Source: Shewanella sairae (lineage in GTDB: Bacteria; Pseudomonadota; Gammaproteobacteria; Enterobacterales; Shewanellaceae). From it: 64,000 bases of DNA. The stretch's first letter is position 1. Each line of letters begins with the position of its first letter. The position numbers were made by a program, and so were the translations under genes. Positions 27,138-36,573 of this stretch are shown piece after piece. The notes below the pieces were generated by a model. The model was not told the DNA's origin and did not search any database. It saw only the letters and a program-made list of their open reading frames with translations. The stretch lies in the NCBI RefSeq assembly GCF_023283535.1, contig NZ_JAKILT010000003.1:90518-154517 (forward strand), in the 5' to 3' direction.

Positions 27138-29987
27138 TTAGGCTTTGCTGACCTGACACAAGCTCGCTTTCGTCTCTTGCATCTGAGTCACAACATCATA
27201 ACCATAGGTCATTACGGTATTGGCAGCTTCACCAATCACATAAGGAACCGTTCCTTCTGGATAGTTCTTCTCTAGGCTCTTGCCTTCGAATACACCCGCG
27301 AAGTGATATGGCATGAAACATTCGCCTGGCACAACTCGTGGAATGACCATAGCCTTAACAGTGATTTTCGCACCTTCTGGACTATGAACGAACACATCAT
27401 CACCATCACGGATACCGCGATCAGCAGCATCAGCTGGATTGATCTCGATAAACATCTCTTGCTGAAGCTCAGCAAGCCATGGGTTAGAACGTGTTTCTTC
27501 ACCACCACCTTCGTACTCAACCAAACGGCCAGTAGTAATAACTAATGGGAAGCCTTTAGTGAAATCCTGTTCCTGAATTGTTTTATACAGGGTAGGAAGT
27601 CGCGCAACCATACGGTCTTCGTAAGTTGGGTACTTAGCAACCAAGTCACGACGAGGCGTATATAGCGGCTCACGGTGTAGTGGAATATCATCAGGGAAGT
27701 TCCAAACAATACAACGCGCTTTAGCATTACCGTACGGAATACAACCGTGCTTAATAGCAACACGTTGAATACCACCAGAAATATCTGTCTTCCAGTTCTT
27801 GCCTTCTGCGTGGACTTTCTCTTCTGCAGTAAGGTCGTCCCACCAACCAAGCTGCTTAAGCATCTTGTCGGTAAACTCTGGATAGCCATCTTTGATTTCA
27901 CTGCCCTTAGAGTAAGAACCTTCAGCCAAAATGTTTACACCATTATGTTCAACACCATAACGGGCACGGAAGTTACCACCACCGTTTATGACTTCACGAC
28001 CTGTGCGATACAAGATCTGTGAACCTGGGTGCTTCATCTCTGGCGTACCCCAACATGGCCAAGGTAAACCGTAGGTTTCACCTTTAGCTGGGCCACCTGG
28101 TGCCTCAAGCGATTTAATATCGAACGTGCCCCAGTTTTCTTGGTGCATCTTCAGACGTTCTGGACTCTGACCTGTGTAACCAATGGTCCACATACCTTTG
28201 TTAAATTCGCGAGTCATATCTTCAATCAACGGCTCATCGCCATTAACCTTGATATGCTTACAGAATTCTTTCTCAATGCCCCACTTCTTGGCTAGCTTGT
28301 ACATGATCACATGGTCAGGCTTAGACTCGAATAGCGGTTCAATGACTTGAGAACGCCACTGCAGTGAACGGTTTGAAGCAGATACTGAACCGTAAGTTTC
28401 AAACTGTGTTGCAGCAGGTAGCAAGTAAACGCCGTCGGTACGTTCGTGCATCACACCCGCCATAGTTGGGAATGGATCCACAACCACAACTGTCTTCATT
28501 TTGTTTAATGCTTCACGCACTTCACGGCCACGGGTTTCAGTGTTAACCGACTGCCCCCAGAAGAATGCCATGTGAATATTGTCTTTCTGAGCAATCTTAG
28601 ACTTGTCTTCAAGTACACCATCGTGCCAACGAGAACACGGAATACCGGTTGATGTCATAGGATCTTGGCCAAGGTGTGGCTGTTGATCGAAACGGCTCTT
28701 AACCCATTCGTAATCCAAGTCCCACACGTTACACCAGTGCTTCCAAGAACCGGTCTTAAGACCGTAGTAGCCCGGTAGCGTATCAAACAATAAACCGAAG
28801 TCCGTTGCACCCTGTACGTTATCGTGACCACGGAAGATGTTAGTACCACCACCTGACACACCCATGTTACCAAGGGCAAGCTGTAGGATACAGTAAGCAC
28901 GAGTATTGGCATTACCCACGTGGTGCTGAGTACCACCCATACACCAAACAACTGTACCCGGCTTAGTTTCTGCCAGTAGCTTAGCTACGCGGTACATCTG
29001 CTCTTCAGTCGCACCGACAATGTTAGCCACTTCAGCTGGAGGATACTTCTTCACCTCTTCGCGGATACGTTCCATACCGTAAACACGCTGGTCGATGAAG
29101 GTTTGATCTTCCCAGCTGTTCTCAAAGATGTGCCATAACAAACCATAAATGAAAGGAATATCCGTACCTGGACGAATATGCACGAACTCGTCAGACTTAG
29201 CTGCAGTTCGGGTGAAACGAGGGTCGACAACGATAATTTTCGCGCCGCGCTCTTTGCCTTCCAAGATATGTTGCATCGCAACAGGGTGAGCTTCACAAGG
29301 GTTAGAACCGATAAACATCATCGCTTTAGCGTTACGAATATCGTTAAACGAGTTAGTTTGCGCACCATAGCCCCAAGTGTTTGCAACACCGGCTACAGTG
29401 GTAGAGTGACAAATACGTGCAGAGTGGTCGACATTGTTGGTGCCCCACATTGCCGCAAATTTGCGGTACATATAAGCTTGTTCGTTAGAGAACTTGGCAC
29501 TACCCATGAAGAATACTGAGTCAGGACCCGATTCTTTACGAATATCGAGTGCTTGTTGACCTACTTCTTCAATTGCTTGTTCCCATGAAAGGCGCTTCCA
29601 CTTGCCGCCTTCTAACTTCATTGGATACTTAAGACGCTTCTCACCGTGACCGTGTTCACGCAGCGCAGCACCTTTTGCACAGTGTCCACCAGCGTTAAAC
29701 GGGTGATCGAATGCTGGCTCCTGACCTGTCCATACGCCATTTTGAACTTCGGCATAAACACCACAGCCTACAGAGCAGTGAGAACAGATAGTACGTTTAG
29801 TTTCGGTGGGGGTGTCGTGGGGAATATCTTTTGCTTCTGCTTTGCGCATCATTCCTGCGCCTAGCATTGATGCCGCTGCAATACCGCCTGTCGCGAGGCT
29901 CGCGGACTTGAGGAATTGGCGACGGTTTAAACCTAAAACTGCTTTATTGCTTGCAGCAGCTTGGTCTGTTTTGCGGGTTAATCGCAT
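27138..29987 (-). CDS. fdhA: Formate dehydrogenase catalytic subunit FdhA (module 3)
   Basis: Periplasmic bis-MGD formate dehydrogenase of 949 residues. The start is the ATG at 29987; the GTG just before it lies too close to AAGGAG. The Tat leader is LNRRQFLK (R22-R23). The N-terminal cluster reads C68-SH-C71-SVG-C75, with His and Ser where copies 1 and 2 have Ala, and has its fourth Cys at 103. The metal ligand is Cys193 in SARICHS. As the copy joined to the TorD-like chaperone and polyferredoxin genes, it is likely the reference enzyme of the locus. Confidence 0.96.
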   Translation of the reverse strand: MRLTRKTDQAAASNKAVLGLNRRQFLKSASLATGGIAAASMLGAGMMRKAEAKDIPHDTPTETKRTICSHCSVGCGVYAEVQNGVWTGQEPAFDHPFNAGGHCAKGAALREHGHGEKRLKYPMKLEGGKWKRLSWEQAIEEVGQQALDIRKESGPDSVFFMGSAKFSNEQAYMYRKFAAMWGTNNVDHSARICHSTTVAGVANTWGYGAQTNSFNDIRNAKAMMFIGSNPCEAHPVAMQHILEGKERGAKIIVVDPRFTRTAAKSDEFVHIRPGTDIPFIYGLLWHIFENSWEDQTFIDQRVYGMERIREEVKKYPPAEVANIVGATEEQMYRVAKLLAETKPGTVVWCMGGTQHHVGNANTRAYCILQLALGNMGVSGGGTNIFRGHDNVQGATDFGLLFDTLPGYYGLKTGSWKHWCNVWDLDYEWVKSRFDQQPHLGQDPMTSTGIPCSRWHDGVLEDKSKIAQKDNIHMAFFWGQSVNTETRGREVREALNKMKTVVVVDPFPTMAGVMHERTDGVYLLPAATQFETYGSVSASNRSLQWRSQVIEPLFESKPDHVIMYKLAKKWGIEKEFCKHIKVNGDEPLIEDMTREFNKGMWTIGYTGQSPERLKMHQENWGTFDIKSLEAPGGPAKGETYGLPWPCWGTPEMKHPGSQILYRTGREVINGGGNFRARYGVEHNGVNILAEGSYSKGSEIKDGYPEFTDKMLKQLGWWDDLTAEEKVHAEGKNWKTDISGGIQRVAIKHGCIPYGNAKARCIVWNFPDDIPLHREPLYTPRRDLVAKYPTYEDRMVARLPTLYKTIQEQDFTKGFPLVITTGRLVEYEGGGEETRSNPWLAELQQEMFIEINPADAADRGIRDGDDVFVHSPEGAKITVKAMVIPRVVPGECFMPYHFAGVFEGKSLEKNYPEGTVPYVIGEAANTVMTYGYDVVTQMQETKASLCQVSKA

Positions 29988-30002
29988 CACACTCTCCTTT
30001 AA

Positions 30003-30203
30003 TTATTTACTGCGCAGTGTGTCGTAATAACTACGAACATGGTCAGACTCTTGGTAGCCGGTCCCTTTTTTGGCAACTGGCGTTGCTTCAGGTTCTGCGG
30101 CAAGAGCTTGTCCACTTGCAGTTGCAACTGCGCCAGCCGCACTGCCTATTGCCAATGCTTTAAGCAATTGACGACGGCCCATGTCGGAAGCTTGCTTCTT
30201 CAT
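30003..30203 (-). CDS. FdhX-like small Tat-signal protein (module 3)
   Basis: A 66-residue Tat-leader protein beginning MKKQASDMGRRQLLKALAIG, with a mature tail ending SDHVRSYYDTLRSK. It is more divergent than the other two copies but keeps the twin arginines, hydrophobic stretch and the HxRSYYxxLR ending. That ending is conserved in all three and is the best candidate for its functional part. The start follows AAGGAGACACT. Confidence 0.9.
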   Translation of the reverse strand: MKKQASDMGRRQLLKALAIGSAAGAVATASGQALAAEPEATPVAKKGTGYQESDHVRSYYDTLRSK

Positions 30204-30377
30204 AGTGTCTCCTTAGATTTCCTAAAATTAAGATAAATTGCTTATCACTAAACTCTCTATCCAGTTCTTGTTGGGCGCTTATTAATAAGACTCCCATTTT
30301 TTGTCTATGTCAGCTCAGGTCTATCGATGAACAAAACACTCTGAACTGACATAAATCTAAACCTCTACCAGTCGCGC

Positions 30378-31052
30378 TTAAGACGCTAACTCATTGGTAG
30401 ATGGCTCAATCTTTTCTACACTTTCCGCTTCGCTGCCTGGGCAGTTAACCGGAATGTTTAGACTTAACTGTTCAAACTCTTTCGCTTCAATCACGAAGAA
30501 TGCTTTAGCAAGTTGAGCCACTGTTGCATAGAAAGCTGCACTTGGCGCCTTAGCTAAGCTATCGCAGAAGCGCTCAATCCAGCTACCCATGTGGCGCTGA
30601 TAAAACGCAAGCTGACGGTAGCCAGGTGCTTCTAAAATCAAGGTGCCCATTACTTCACAAAGTGCAGCAACGTGATCTTCTGGCTCTTTTACTTCTTCTT
30701 CACGCTCAAAACCTAATTGCATTAGGTCATTACGTAGTAGTGCTAATGGCTTATCCATCAACGAGCCAGTCATAAACCAGCTGCCGTAAGGCAGGATTTC
30801 GCCACAACCAACACCAAGGAATACGTTAAAGTACTCATCTTCAAGCTGCTCATCACTGAATTGCTGTGCGGCTAATTTAAGTCCAACCCAAGCTTTAGTC
30901 ATATCGCTGTCGTCATCAGCATCAATTTCTAAGCCCGATAAGAACGCAAGCAACTCAGGGCTTGGTTGGCGACGTAATAACGCTGCTAGCAACTGATAAA
31001 TATCGGCTCTTAGCTGATCGTTTTCTGAAACTTCTCTTACTAATTCGGTCAT
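30378..31052 (-). CDS. TorD-family chaperone of formate dehydrogenase
   Basis: All-helical cytoplasmic chaperone of 224 residues, expected to bind FdhA precursors until the molybdenum cofactor is inserted and Tat export can proceed. The family pattern is visible: QLLAALLRRQPSPELLAFL, then DEYFNVFLGVGCGEILPYGSWFMTGSLMDKPL, then EPEDHVAALCEVM (the conserved EPxDH motif). The ATG at 31052 gives this length. The frame is open upstream but overlaps the previous gene. It lies ten bases after the polyferredoxin stop. Confidence 0.9.
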   Translation of the reverse strand: MTELVREVSENDQLRADIYQLLAALLRRQPSPELLAFLSGLEIDADDDSDMTKAWVGLKLAAQQFSDEQLEDEYFNVFLGVGCGEILPYGSWFMTGSLMDKPLALLRNDLMQLGFEREEEVKEPEDHVAALCEVMGTLILEAPGYRQLAFYQRHMGSWIERFCDSLAKAPSAAFYATVAQLAKAFFVIEAKEFEQLSLNIPVNCPGSEAESVEKIEPSTNELAS

Positions 31053-31062
31053 GGTTAAACTC

Positions 31063-32742
31063 TTATCGCAGTTGCTTTTCAGGATCTTGAAGAATGTCTT
31101 CAAACATGTCTTTAACTCGACAGTCACCACACATCTTTAAACGGTCTGTGTTGGCACTGAAGGCACTGTGGGTTCCAACCACATCTAACATCCGTTTCAC
31201 CATGGATTGCGTTGCGAACGGTGTGCCGCAAGTAATACATTCGAACGGGGCTTCCTCATGCAGGGTTTGACGCTCCTGACGCGCAGCTTTATCGAGATTA
31301 ACCTGAGGCGTTAAGCTGATAACGTTCTCAGGACAGGCTGTTTCACATAATCCACACTGCACACAATTTTGCTCAACAAAGTGCAATGCAGGACGGTCAC
31401 CACCGTCTGTTAATGCCCAAGTAGGACAAGTCGCCACACAAGACATACACAAGGTACAGTTCTCGGTGTTAACGCTCACTTGACCGTATGGAATATTACT
31501 TTGAGACAAACAGGTATCAACCGATGCAGCTTGTTCATTTAGATGATCGATTGCGTTGTAAATGGTTTCACGCTTAGTGGTTGCAGCAAATTCAGCAGGC
31601 ACAATCACTGGCCAGCTTGCACTGGTGTTTAGCAACTCAGATAACTCACTCGCCCCCGCTTCAGTCAAATGCGCTTCAGTGATTAGGCTAATGCGTTGTG
31701 GCTGACCCATTTCATCAAGGATGTCGTTAGCTAGTGAAAGCTCACCGTTCAGCATCTGCGTCAGTGTTGGTGCAGTTACATCTGTTTGCAGCACCAAAAT
31801 TTGACGTGCGCCCCATGCTAGAGCAGAGAACCAATGATCCATGCTCGCAACCGTGATCTCTTCCATTTCGATTGGAATGATTTCACCCGCAAGTGCGTCA
31901 GTCACTAACTGTGCGCCTTTGCCCATATCATGGAAAAGAATAACCGGTGCAACCTGCGCTTCTGCGCGGAACTTAGTCACTAGTTTTTGCAAGTATGTAT
32001 GCATAGCTTGCGGTGTTGGCAAGTCATAACTAATTGCGCCTGTTGGACAAGCATTAGTACAACTACCAGCGCCATGACAAAGGTATGGGTCTATTTCAAT
32101 CTTCTTTGCAACACTTGAAATCGCGTCTGCAGGGCAGAAGTTTAAGCAACGGGTGCAGCCTTCATTACCATTACGGTTATGAGCACAGATGTCGCTGTTG
32201 ATTTTCACGTAACGTGGCTTATCAAATGAACCGATAAGATCCGGCAACTGTTCAAGCGCATCAGCCAGCTTAGCTTTATCTTGACCCACATAGAAGTAGC
32301 CTGGCGGCAGCATTTCTAGATTGATGCATGGGCTCATGCTCAAATCAAGGATCAAGTCGAAGTGGGCTTTACGAATAGCCACAGTGCTAAGTTCTGCACT
32401 GCCGTTATCGTGTTCAACCTTAACTTGGAACTGGCCTAGGAAACCTTTGATTTCGATTAGCTTGTTGTAATAACTTTCTACGTTTTCAGCAGCATTCATT
32501 ACTTTTTCAAGGTGATCTTCATCTTGGCTGGTGATTGGCTCATTGGCCAAAATCGCGCACTGACCCATGCTGGACAATTTGTCTGCCGCTAGGCGTGCCA
32601 AATCTTCCGGGCCGATGACCAAGACGTTGCCTTCGGTGGTGTAGCTAACGGTCGGCGGGATCAGGTTTTGAATCACCTGAGTGCCAGCAAGGACCTTTTG
32701 ACGAACCTCTTTGAGTCCGACTTGCGTTTCACTATTGCTCAC
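31063..32742 (-). CDS. Polyferredoxin of the formate dehydrogenase cluster
   Basis: Cytoplasmic iron-sulfur protein of about 559 residues. Clusters of cysteines mark several [4Fe-4S] sites: CTRCLNFCP, CHGAGSCTNACP, CTLCMSCVATCP and CVQCGLCETACP. A C-terminal CITCG and CGDC pair could bind zinc or another cluster. The GTG at 32742, behind AGGAACGCAAT, gives a start in line with protein-like sequence. An ATG at 32802 is possible but adds 20 atypical residues. Shewanella formate clusters carry such a gene; its electron-transfer partner is unknown. Confidence 0.85.
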   Translation of the reverse strand: MSNSETQVGLKEVRQKVLAGTQVIQNLIPPTVSYTTEGNVLVIGPEDLARLAADKLSSMGQCAILANEPITSQDEDHLEKVMNAAENVESYYNKLIEIKGFLGQFQVKVEHDNGSAELSTVAIRKAHFDLILDLSMSPCINLEMLPPGYFYVGQDKAKLADALEQLPDLIGSFDKPRYVKINSDICAHNRNGNEGCTRCLNFCPADAISSVAKKIEIDPYLCHGAGSCTNACPTGAISYDLPTPQAMHTYLQKLVTKFRAEAQVAPVILFHDMGKGAQLVTDALAGEIIPIEMEEITVASMDHWFSALAWGARQILVLQTDVTAPTLTQMLNGELSLANDILDEMGQPQRISLITEAHLTEAGASELSELLNTSASWPVIVPAEFAATTKRETIYNAIDHLNEQAASVDTCLSQSNIPYGQVSVNTENCTLCMSCVATCPTWALTDGGDRPALHFVEQNCVQCGLCETACPENVISLTPQVNLDKAARQERQTLHEEAPFECITCGTPFATQSMVKRMLDVVGTHSAFSANTDRLKMCGDCRVKDMFEDILQDPEKQLR

Positions 32743-32889
32743 ATTGCGTTCCTGAACAGTTCTTTGGCTGCTTCCGTATACGAGTATCGCTGTTCTCATC
32801 ATGCCTATCTTGGCATCAGCTTTTTATTACTCACTAATACAGCAATTCACATACCAAATTTATGGAATTAAAAATACTCTATAGTGACG

Positions 32890-33531
32890 TTAAACAACTT
32901 TTCCAGTTGGCACATCGCTGCTTTTTGGTTCATTTTGGGACAAGCTATCTTGCTGACCGTCCAAAATGTCCGATACTGCTTCGGTATCACTTAAGGCTTC
33001 ATTTTCAACAGAATTTTCTGCCGCAATCATCTCATCTGAAGGGGCTAATTCTTCCTGCTCCAATGGCTCTTCATCTTTAACCATATGACGGAAGACTTTC
33101 TTAGCAATTTCCGCTGACACGTCAGGCGTCAGCAAGGGTTGATTACTGTAATCCAATGCATATTCGAGTAAGCCATCAATCTCATTATAGTGAGGCTGCT
33201 TCCAAAGCGCTTTTAGTGCTGCAGACTTAGTCGCGGGATCAACATTGGCGCCCATAAAGCTAGCAAAGCTGCCACCCACTTCAATTTTCTCAGGATCAGG
33301 TAGATCTTCAGCAGTCAAAATTCTATCTGGCTCAGCTTCGGCTTTGGTGTCGTCAGTTGCTTGTGTTGAGTCGTTTTCAGCAACTTGCTCTGCTTCAGCT
33401 TGTTTTTGCGCTGCTAACGCCTGCTCTTCAGCCAGTTTTTGTGCAGCCGCTTCTGCCGCAGCCACTTCAGCTTCCCCCTCAGCTTCTACCTGCTGCTTGC
33501 GCAGGTTCCAGCGAGATAAAAAGCCGCTCAT
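32890..33531 (-). CDS. DUF3306 protein
   Basis: Protein of 213 residues. The N-terminal FLSRWNLRKQ, the Ala/Glu-rich charged linker (~20-70) and the conserved core (DLPDPEKIEVGGSFASFMG through LWKQPHYNEIDGLLEYALDY) are typical of DUF3306. The family is found beside formate dehydrogenase genes and has no proven function. Its ATG overlaps the DUF3305 stop (ATGA), so the two are made together and probably act together. Confidence 0.88.
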   Translation of the reverse strand: MSGFLSRWNLRKQQVEAEGEAEVAAAEAAAQKLAEEQALAAQKQAEAEQVAENDSTQATDDTKAEAEPDRILTAEDLPDPEKIEVGGSFASFMGANVDPATKSAALKALWKQPHYNEIDGLLEYALDYSNQPLLTPDVSAEIAKKVFRHMVKDEEPLEQEELAPSDEMIAAENSVENEALSDTEAVSDILDGQQDSLSQNEPKSSDVPTGKVV

Positions 33532-33995
33532 AATCTATCTTCCGTATGGTTGGTACTTGGACCTTCATTCTTGCGGCGGTTGACATGCTTACGGCGATGC
33601 GCGCAAATCTCAACTTCACCATGACGGGTAATAAAGGCTTCAATCCAACAAGCGATAGCTTTTGGCATAGGAATGTTTAGCACTGGCGTGTCGGCTTCTA
33701 GACAACCTGCAGCGACATTTTGGTCTGCAGAAATAGCGACAGGCTTCCACTCGCCATCTTCAGTTTCGTCACAGACGATGTAAAGCATGGCGTTATCCAT
33801 ATCAATATTGATACGGTAACTACCACGCTCATCTTTATGTAGCTCAAGTAGGACTAGGTTGGCACCTGCAGGTGCGGCGTGGGTAGCTGGAAGCATTTGT
33901 TCTACCTCCCACTGTACTGAGGTCCATCTTCCGACTTGCTTCTCTATCTTTTTAAGAGAAACGTACATTGGCCATTGGCTTTCGGTATGTTGCAT
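33528..33995 (-). CDS. DUF3305 protein
   Basis: First gene of the minus-strand accessory operon, 155 residues, beginning after GGAGACTGA. The N-terminal SQWPMYVSLKKIEKQVGRWTSVQW and the C-terminal basic stretch (HRRKHVNRRKNEG) match DUF3305, which occurs with DUF3306 next to formate dehydrogenase in proteobacteria. The role is unknown; no signal peptide or membrane helix is present. Confidence 0.88.
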   Translation of the reverse strand: MQHTESQWPMYVSLKKIEKQVGRWTSVQWEVEQMLPATHAAPAGANLVLLELHKDERGSYRINIDMDNAMLYIVCDETEDGEWKPVAISADQNVAAGCLEADTPVLNIPMPKAIACWIEAFITRHGEVEICAHRRKHVNRRKNEGPSTNHTEDRL

Positions 33996-34102
33996 TCAGT
34001 CTCCGTCTTGCCTGAGGTGGCTGCCGACATAGCAGTCCCACTAAATAAAATTCTCCTATAAGTTAAAGCAATATATGTGCCATACAATATCAATTAAATA
34101 GT

Positions 34103-34116
34103 TTGAACTAGATCAA
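34103..34116. promoter_or_regulatory. FNR/EtrA-type site between fdhD and the DUF3305 operon
   Basis: TTGAA-CTAG-ATCAA matches the FNR consensus TTGAT-N4-ATCAA at 9 of 10 positions, in the divergent promoter region, about 110 bases before the DUF3305 start. This would make the accessory genes, and module 3 if read through, oxygen-responsive. A computed promoter map is not available. Confidence 0.55.
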
Positions 34117-34283
34117 GTATTCCAAGCAAAGACTAGGACATTTTGTCTAAATAGCAATTATAGGTAGGACATAAAAGGGCGACCCTAGCTACAAAAATGT
34201 GATCTACCACTAAGTTTAACTCCCTATACATTTAGGTATAGATATTGCTTAGTATTGGACGCATTTATTTCCTTTATCAGACG

Positions 34284-35123
34284 ATGGCTCATATGACAGC
34301 ACACAAAAGCAATCCAAAATTAATTAAAACCGACACCGATGTGCCTCTTACTATCGCGGTTACAGCCATCAATGAGAATGGCGAAAAAGTGGATAAATTC
34401 ATTGCTTGTGAACGCCCCCTTACTGTGTATCTAAACTGGCAACCTATTGTGACCTTAATGACCTTGGGCGCCCGTGCAGAAGCGCTATCTTTAGGCTACC
34501 TAAAGAATCAAGGGTTTATATCTGATATCAACAAGTTAGAATCGGTTATTGTTGACTGGGATGTAAATTCTGCGGCCATCATCACCTCAGAAAAAATAGA
34601 AAACTTAGACGAAAAACTGTCTGAAAAAACTGTTACCACAGGCTGTGGTCAAGGCACGGTTTACGGTGATTTCATGACAGGCTTGGATGATATTGATTTG
34701 CCAACGCCACAACTCAAGCAAAGCATGATCTACAGCCTACTAAAAAATATCAGTGCATATAATGAAACCTATAAAAATGCCGGTGCTGTTCACGGTTGCG
34801 GTTTATGCCACCAAGATCAAATTGTTGGTTTTGTTGAAGATGTTGGCCGTCACAATGCTGTTGACACATTAGCAGGCGAAATGTGGCTTAACCAAGATAC
34901 AGGTAACGATAAACTGTTTTATACCACAGGTCGCTTAACCTCAGAGATGGTTATTAAAGTGGCCAAAATGGGCATCCCAGTGGTGTTGTCTCGCAGTGGT
35001 GCAACCCAAATGGGGCTAGAACTGGCTCAAAAGCTTGGAATTACCATGATAGCTCGCGCCAAAGGTCGCCACTTCTTAATTTATAACGGTGCAGAGAATA
35101 TAGAATTTGATGCACTTTCTTAA
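34284..35123 (+). CDS. fdhD: Formate dehydrogenase accessory sulfurtransferase FdhD
   Basis: FdhD transfers sulfur to the bis-MGD cofactor so that formate dehydrogenase becomes active. About 279 residues from the ATG at 34284. Another ATG at 34293 or an upstream TTG are possible, because no strong ribosome binding site is visible. Family features include VTTGCGQGT, VHGCGLC, VGRHNAVDTLAGE and FYTTGRLTSEMVIKVA with the downstream SRSGAT. It is divergent from the accessory operon and 47 bases ahead of the regulator gene. Confidence 0.92.
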   Translation: MAHMTAHKSNPKLIKTDTDVPLTIAVTAINENGEKVDKFIACERPLTVYLNWQPIVTLMTLGARAEALSLGYLKNQGFISDINKLESVIVDWDVNSAAIITSEKIENLDEKLSEKTVTTGCGQGTVYGDFMTGLDDIDLPTPQLKQSMIYSLLKNISAYNETYKNAGAVHGCGLCHQDQIVGFVEDVGRHNAVDTLAGEMWLNQDTGNDKLFYTTGRLTSEMVIKVAKMGIPVVLSRSGATQMGLELAQKLGITMIARAKGRHFLIYNGAENIEFDALS

Positions 35124-35170
35124 GCCATACAACCTAAAGACCACCATAAATAGCGTGACAAGGATTAATA

Positions 35171-36076
35171 ATGACTGAGCCGACTGAACTGATCTATATG
35201 AGTGCCAAACAGGTATCTGAGTACCTAGATCTCAATGAAAAGAAAGTCTACTCAATGGCCAATGATCGCATTCTACCCGCCACTAAAATTACCGGTAAAT
35301 GGTTGTTCCCTAAGATATTGATCGATAGGTGGGTAATGGACTCATGCCACAGCGGTATGTTGTCAGACCGAATGCACATTACCGGTAGTGACGATCCGCT
35401 ATTGTCTATGCTTGTGGCAAGAATGATGTCACAGGTTGGCAAAAGTGAACTTATTAGTTACAGCTCAACTGGCTCACGCTTAGGTCTAGATCTACTGTCT
35501 CGCGGTTATGCTGATGTGTGTACTTTACATTGGGGCAGCGTGGAAGAGCGCAGCGTGCGTCATCCAGCATTATTACAGGGCTACGCTAATCATCAACAAT
35601 GGGTAATGGTCCACGGCTATACGCGTAAACAAGGCTTGATGATGCGTCCTGATATGCATCACCGTTGCCAAGAATTGGACAAAGTGTCGCAACAGTCATG
35701 GCGCTGGGTTGCGCGCCAAGCGGGTGCGGGTAGTCAACAACACCTTGAGCAATGGTTAATGAAGCAAGGCGCTTCTTTTGAAGAGTTGAACTCGAGCATT
35801 GTGGCTCAAAGTGAACGCGAACTGGCTGGTTACATTGCCCGTAACAATGCCGATATTGGTTTTGGTTGTCAGTCGGTGGCACTAGAAAGTGGGCTTAGCT
35901 TTGTACCGTTAGTCACTGAATCATTTGATTTTGTTATGCCGCAGGGCATTTACTTTAGACGTCAGCTACAGCGACTATTTAACTTGCTTGCCGAGCCACA
36001 AACTCAGCAACTAGCAGCAACGTTAGGTGGGTATGACTTAACCGATTGCGGTAAGTTACTGTGGAACGGGCACTAA
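35171..36076 (+). CDS. Regulator with excisionase-type HTH and periplasmic-binding-protein-like domain
   Basis: Protein of 301 residues. Residues ~10-55 (MSAKQVSEYLDLNEKKVYSMANDRILPATKITGKW) form a helix-turn-helix of the excisionase/MerR-like class. The rest (~70-295) is a substrate-binding fold like the small-molecule-binding half of molybdate-type regulators, with STGSRLGLDLL and NNADIGFGCQSVA. Similar proteins accompany fdhD and molybdenum genes. Molybdate, tungstate or a cofactor precursor are possible ligands, but this is inference. Confidence 0.8.
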   Translation: MTEPTELIYMSAKQVSEYLDLNEKKVYSMANDRILPATKITGKWLFPKILIDRWVMDSCHSGMLSDRMHITGSDDPLLSMLVARMMSQVGKSELISYSSTGSRLGLDLLSRGYADVCTLHWGSVEERSVRHPALLQGYANHQQWVMVHGYTRKQGLMMRPDMHHRCQELDKVSQQSWRWVARQAGAGSQQHLEQWLMKQGASFEELNSSIVAQSERELAGYIARNNADIGFGCQSVALESGLSFVPLVTESFDFVMPQGIYFRRQLQRLFNLLAEPQTQQLAATLGGYDLTDCGKLLWNGH

Positions 36077-36083
36077 GCAAACA

Positions 36084-36455
36084 TTAAAAAGGCTTACATT
36101 GGGTGCCTTGGTGAAATACGATTTGCCATATATCCTGATGTTTACGCCAAATAGAGCTGCGGATAGAAAAGCTGGTGATATTATCATCAGCTTTTTTTAA
36201 TTTGGCCCGGTAAGTAACCTGGCAAACCCCATCAACAATTTCTCTAACGGCAAACTGACTTGTCTCAATAGTAGGTGAGCGCTCATCCGGTAATCTCGCT
36301 AACACTTCGCCTTTACCAAAACTACAGCCCGTGGCAGCAAATTCAATGAAGTCGTCACTTATTAAGCGATCTAACTCCGCATATGAGCTGCGCACCTCTG
36401 GCTTTTGCAAGTAAAGCTCTAATTCAACAAGCAAGTTTTCCAGTTTGAAATTCAC
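36084..36455 (-). CDS. DUF4440 / NTF2-like protein
   Basis: Small cytoplasmic protein of 123 residues with the NTF2-like cone fold pattern: an N-terminal helix (LENLLVELELYLQKPEVR), SYAELDRLISDDFIEFAATG, and a C-terminal strand pair (SSIWRKHQDIWQIVFHQGT). DUF4440 proteins have no agreed reaction. It ends eight bases from the convergent regulator gene with no obvious terminator between them. Confidence 0.82.
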   Translation of the reverse strand: MNFKLENLLVELELYLQKPEVRSSYAELDRLISDDFIEFAATGCSFGKGEVLARLPDERSPTIETSQFAVREIVDGVCQVTYRAKLKKADDNITSFSIRSSIWRKHQDIWQIVFHQGTQCKPF

Positions 36456-36573
36456 AATAGACCCTACTCTTACCCAAGAATATGACTTCCTATAAGTCTA
36501 GGATAGGTTTAGGCTTTTTGAAATATCGTAAAAGCTTAATACACTTACTAAAATAATCGAGAACATCGATGTA

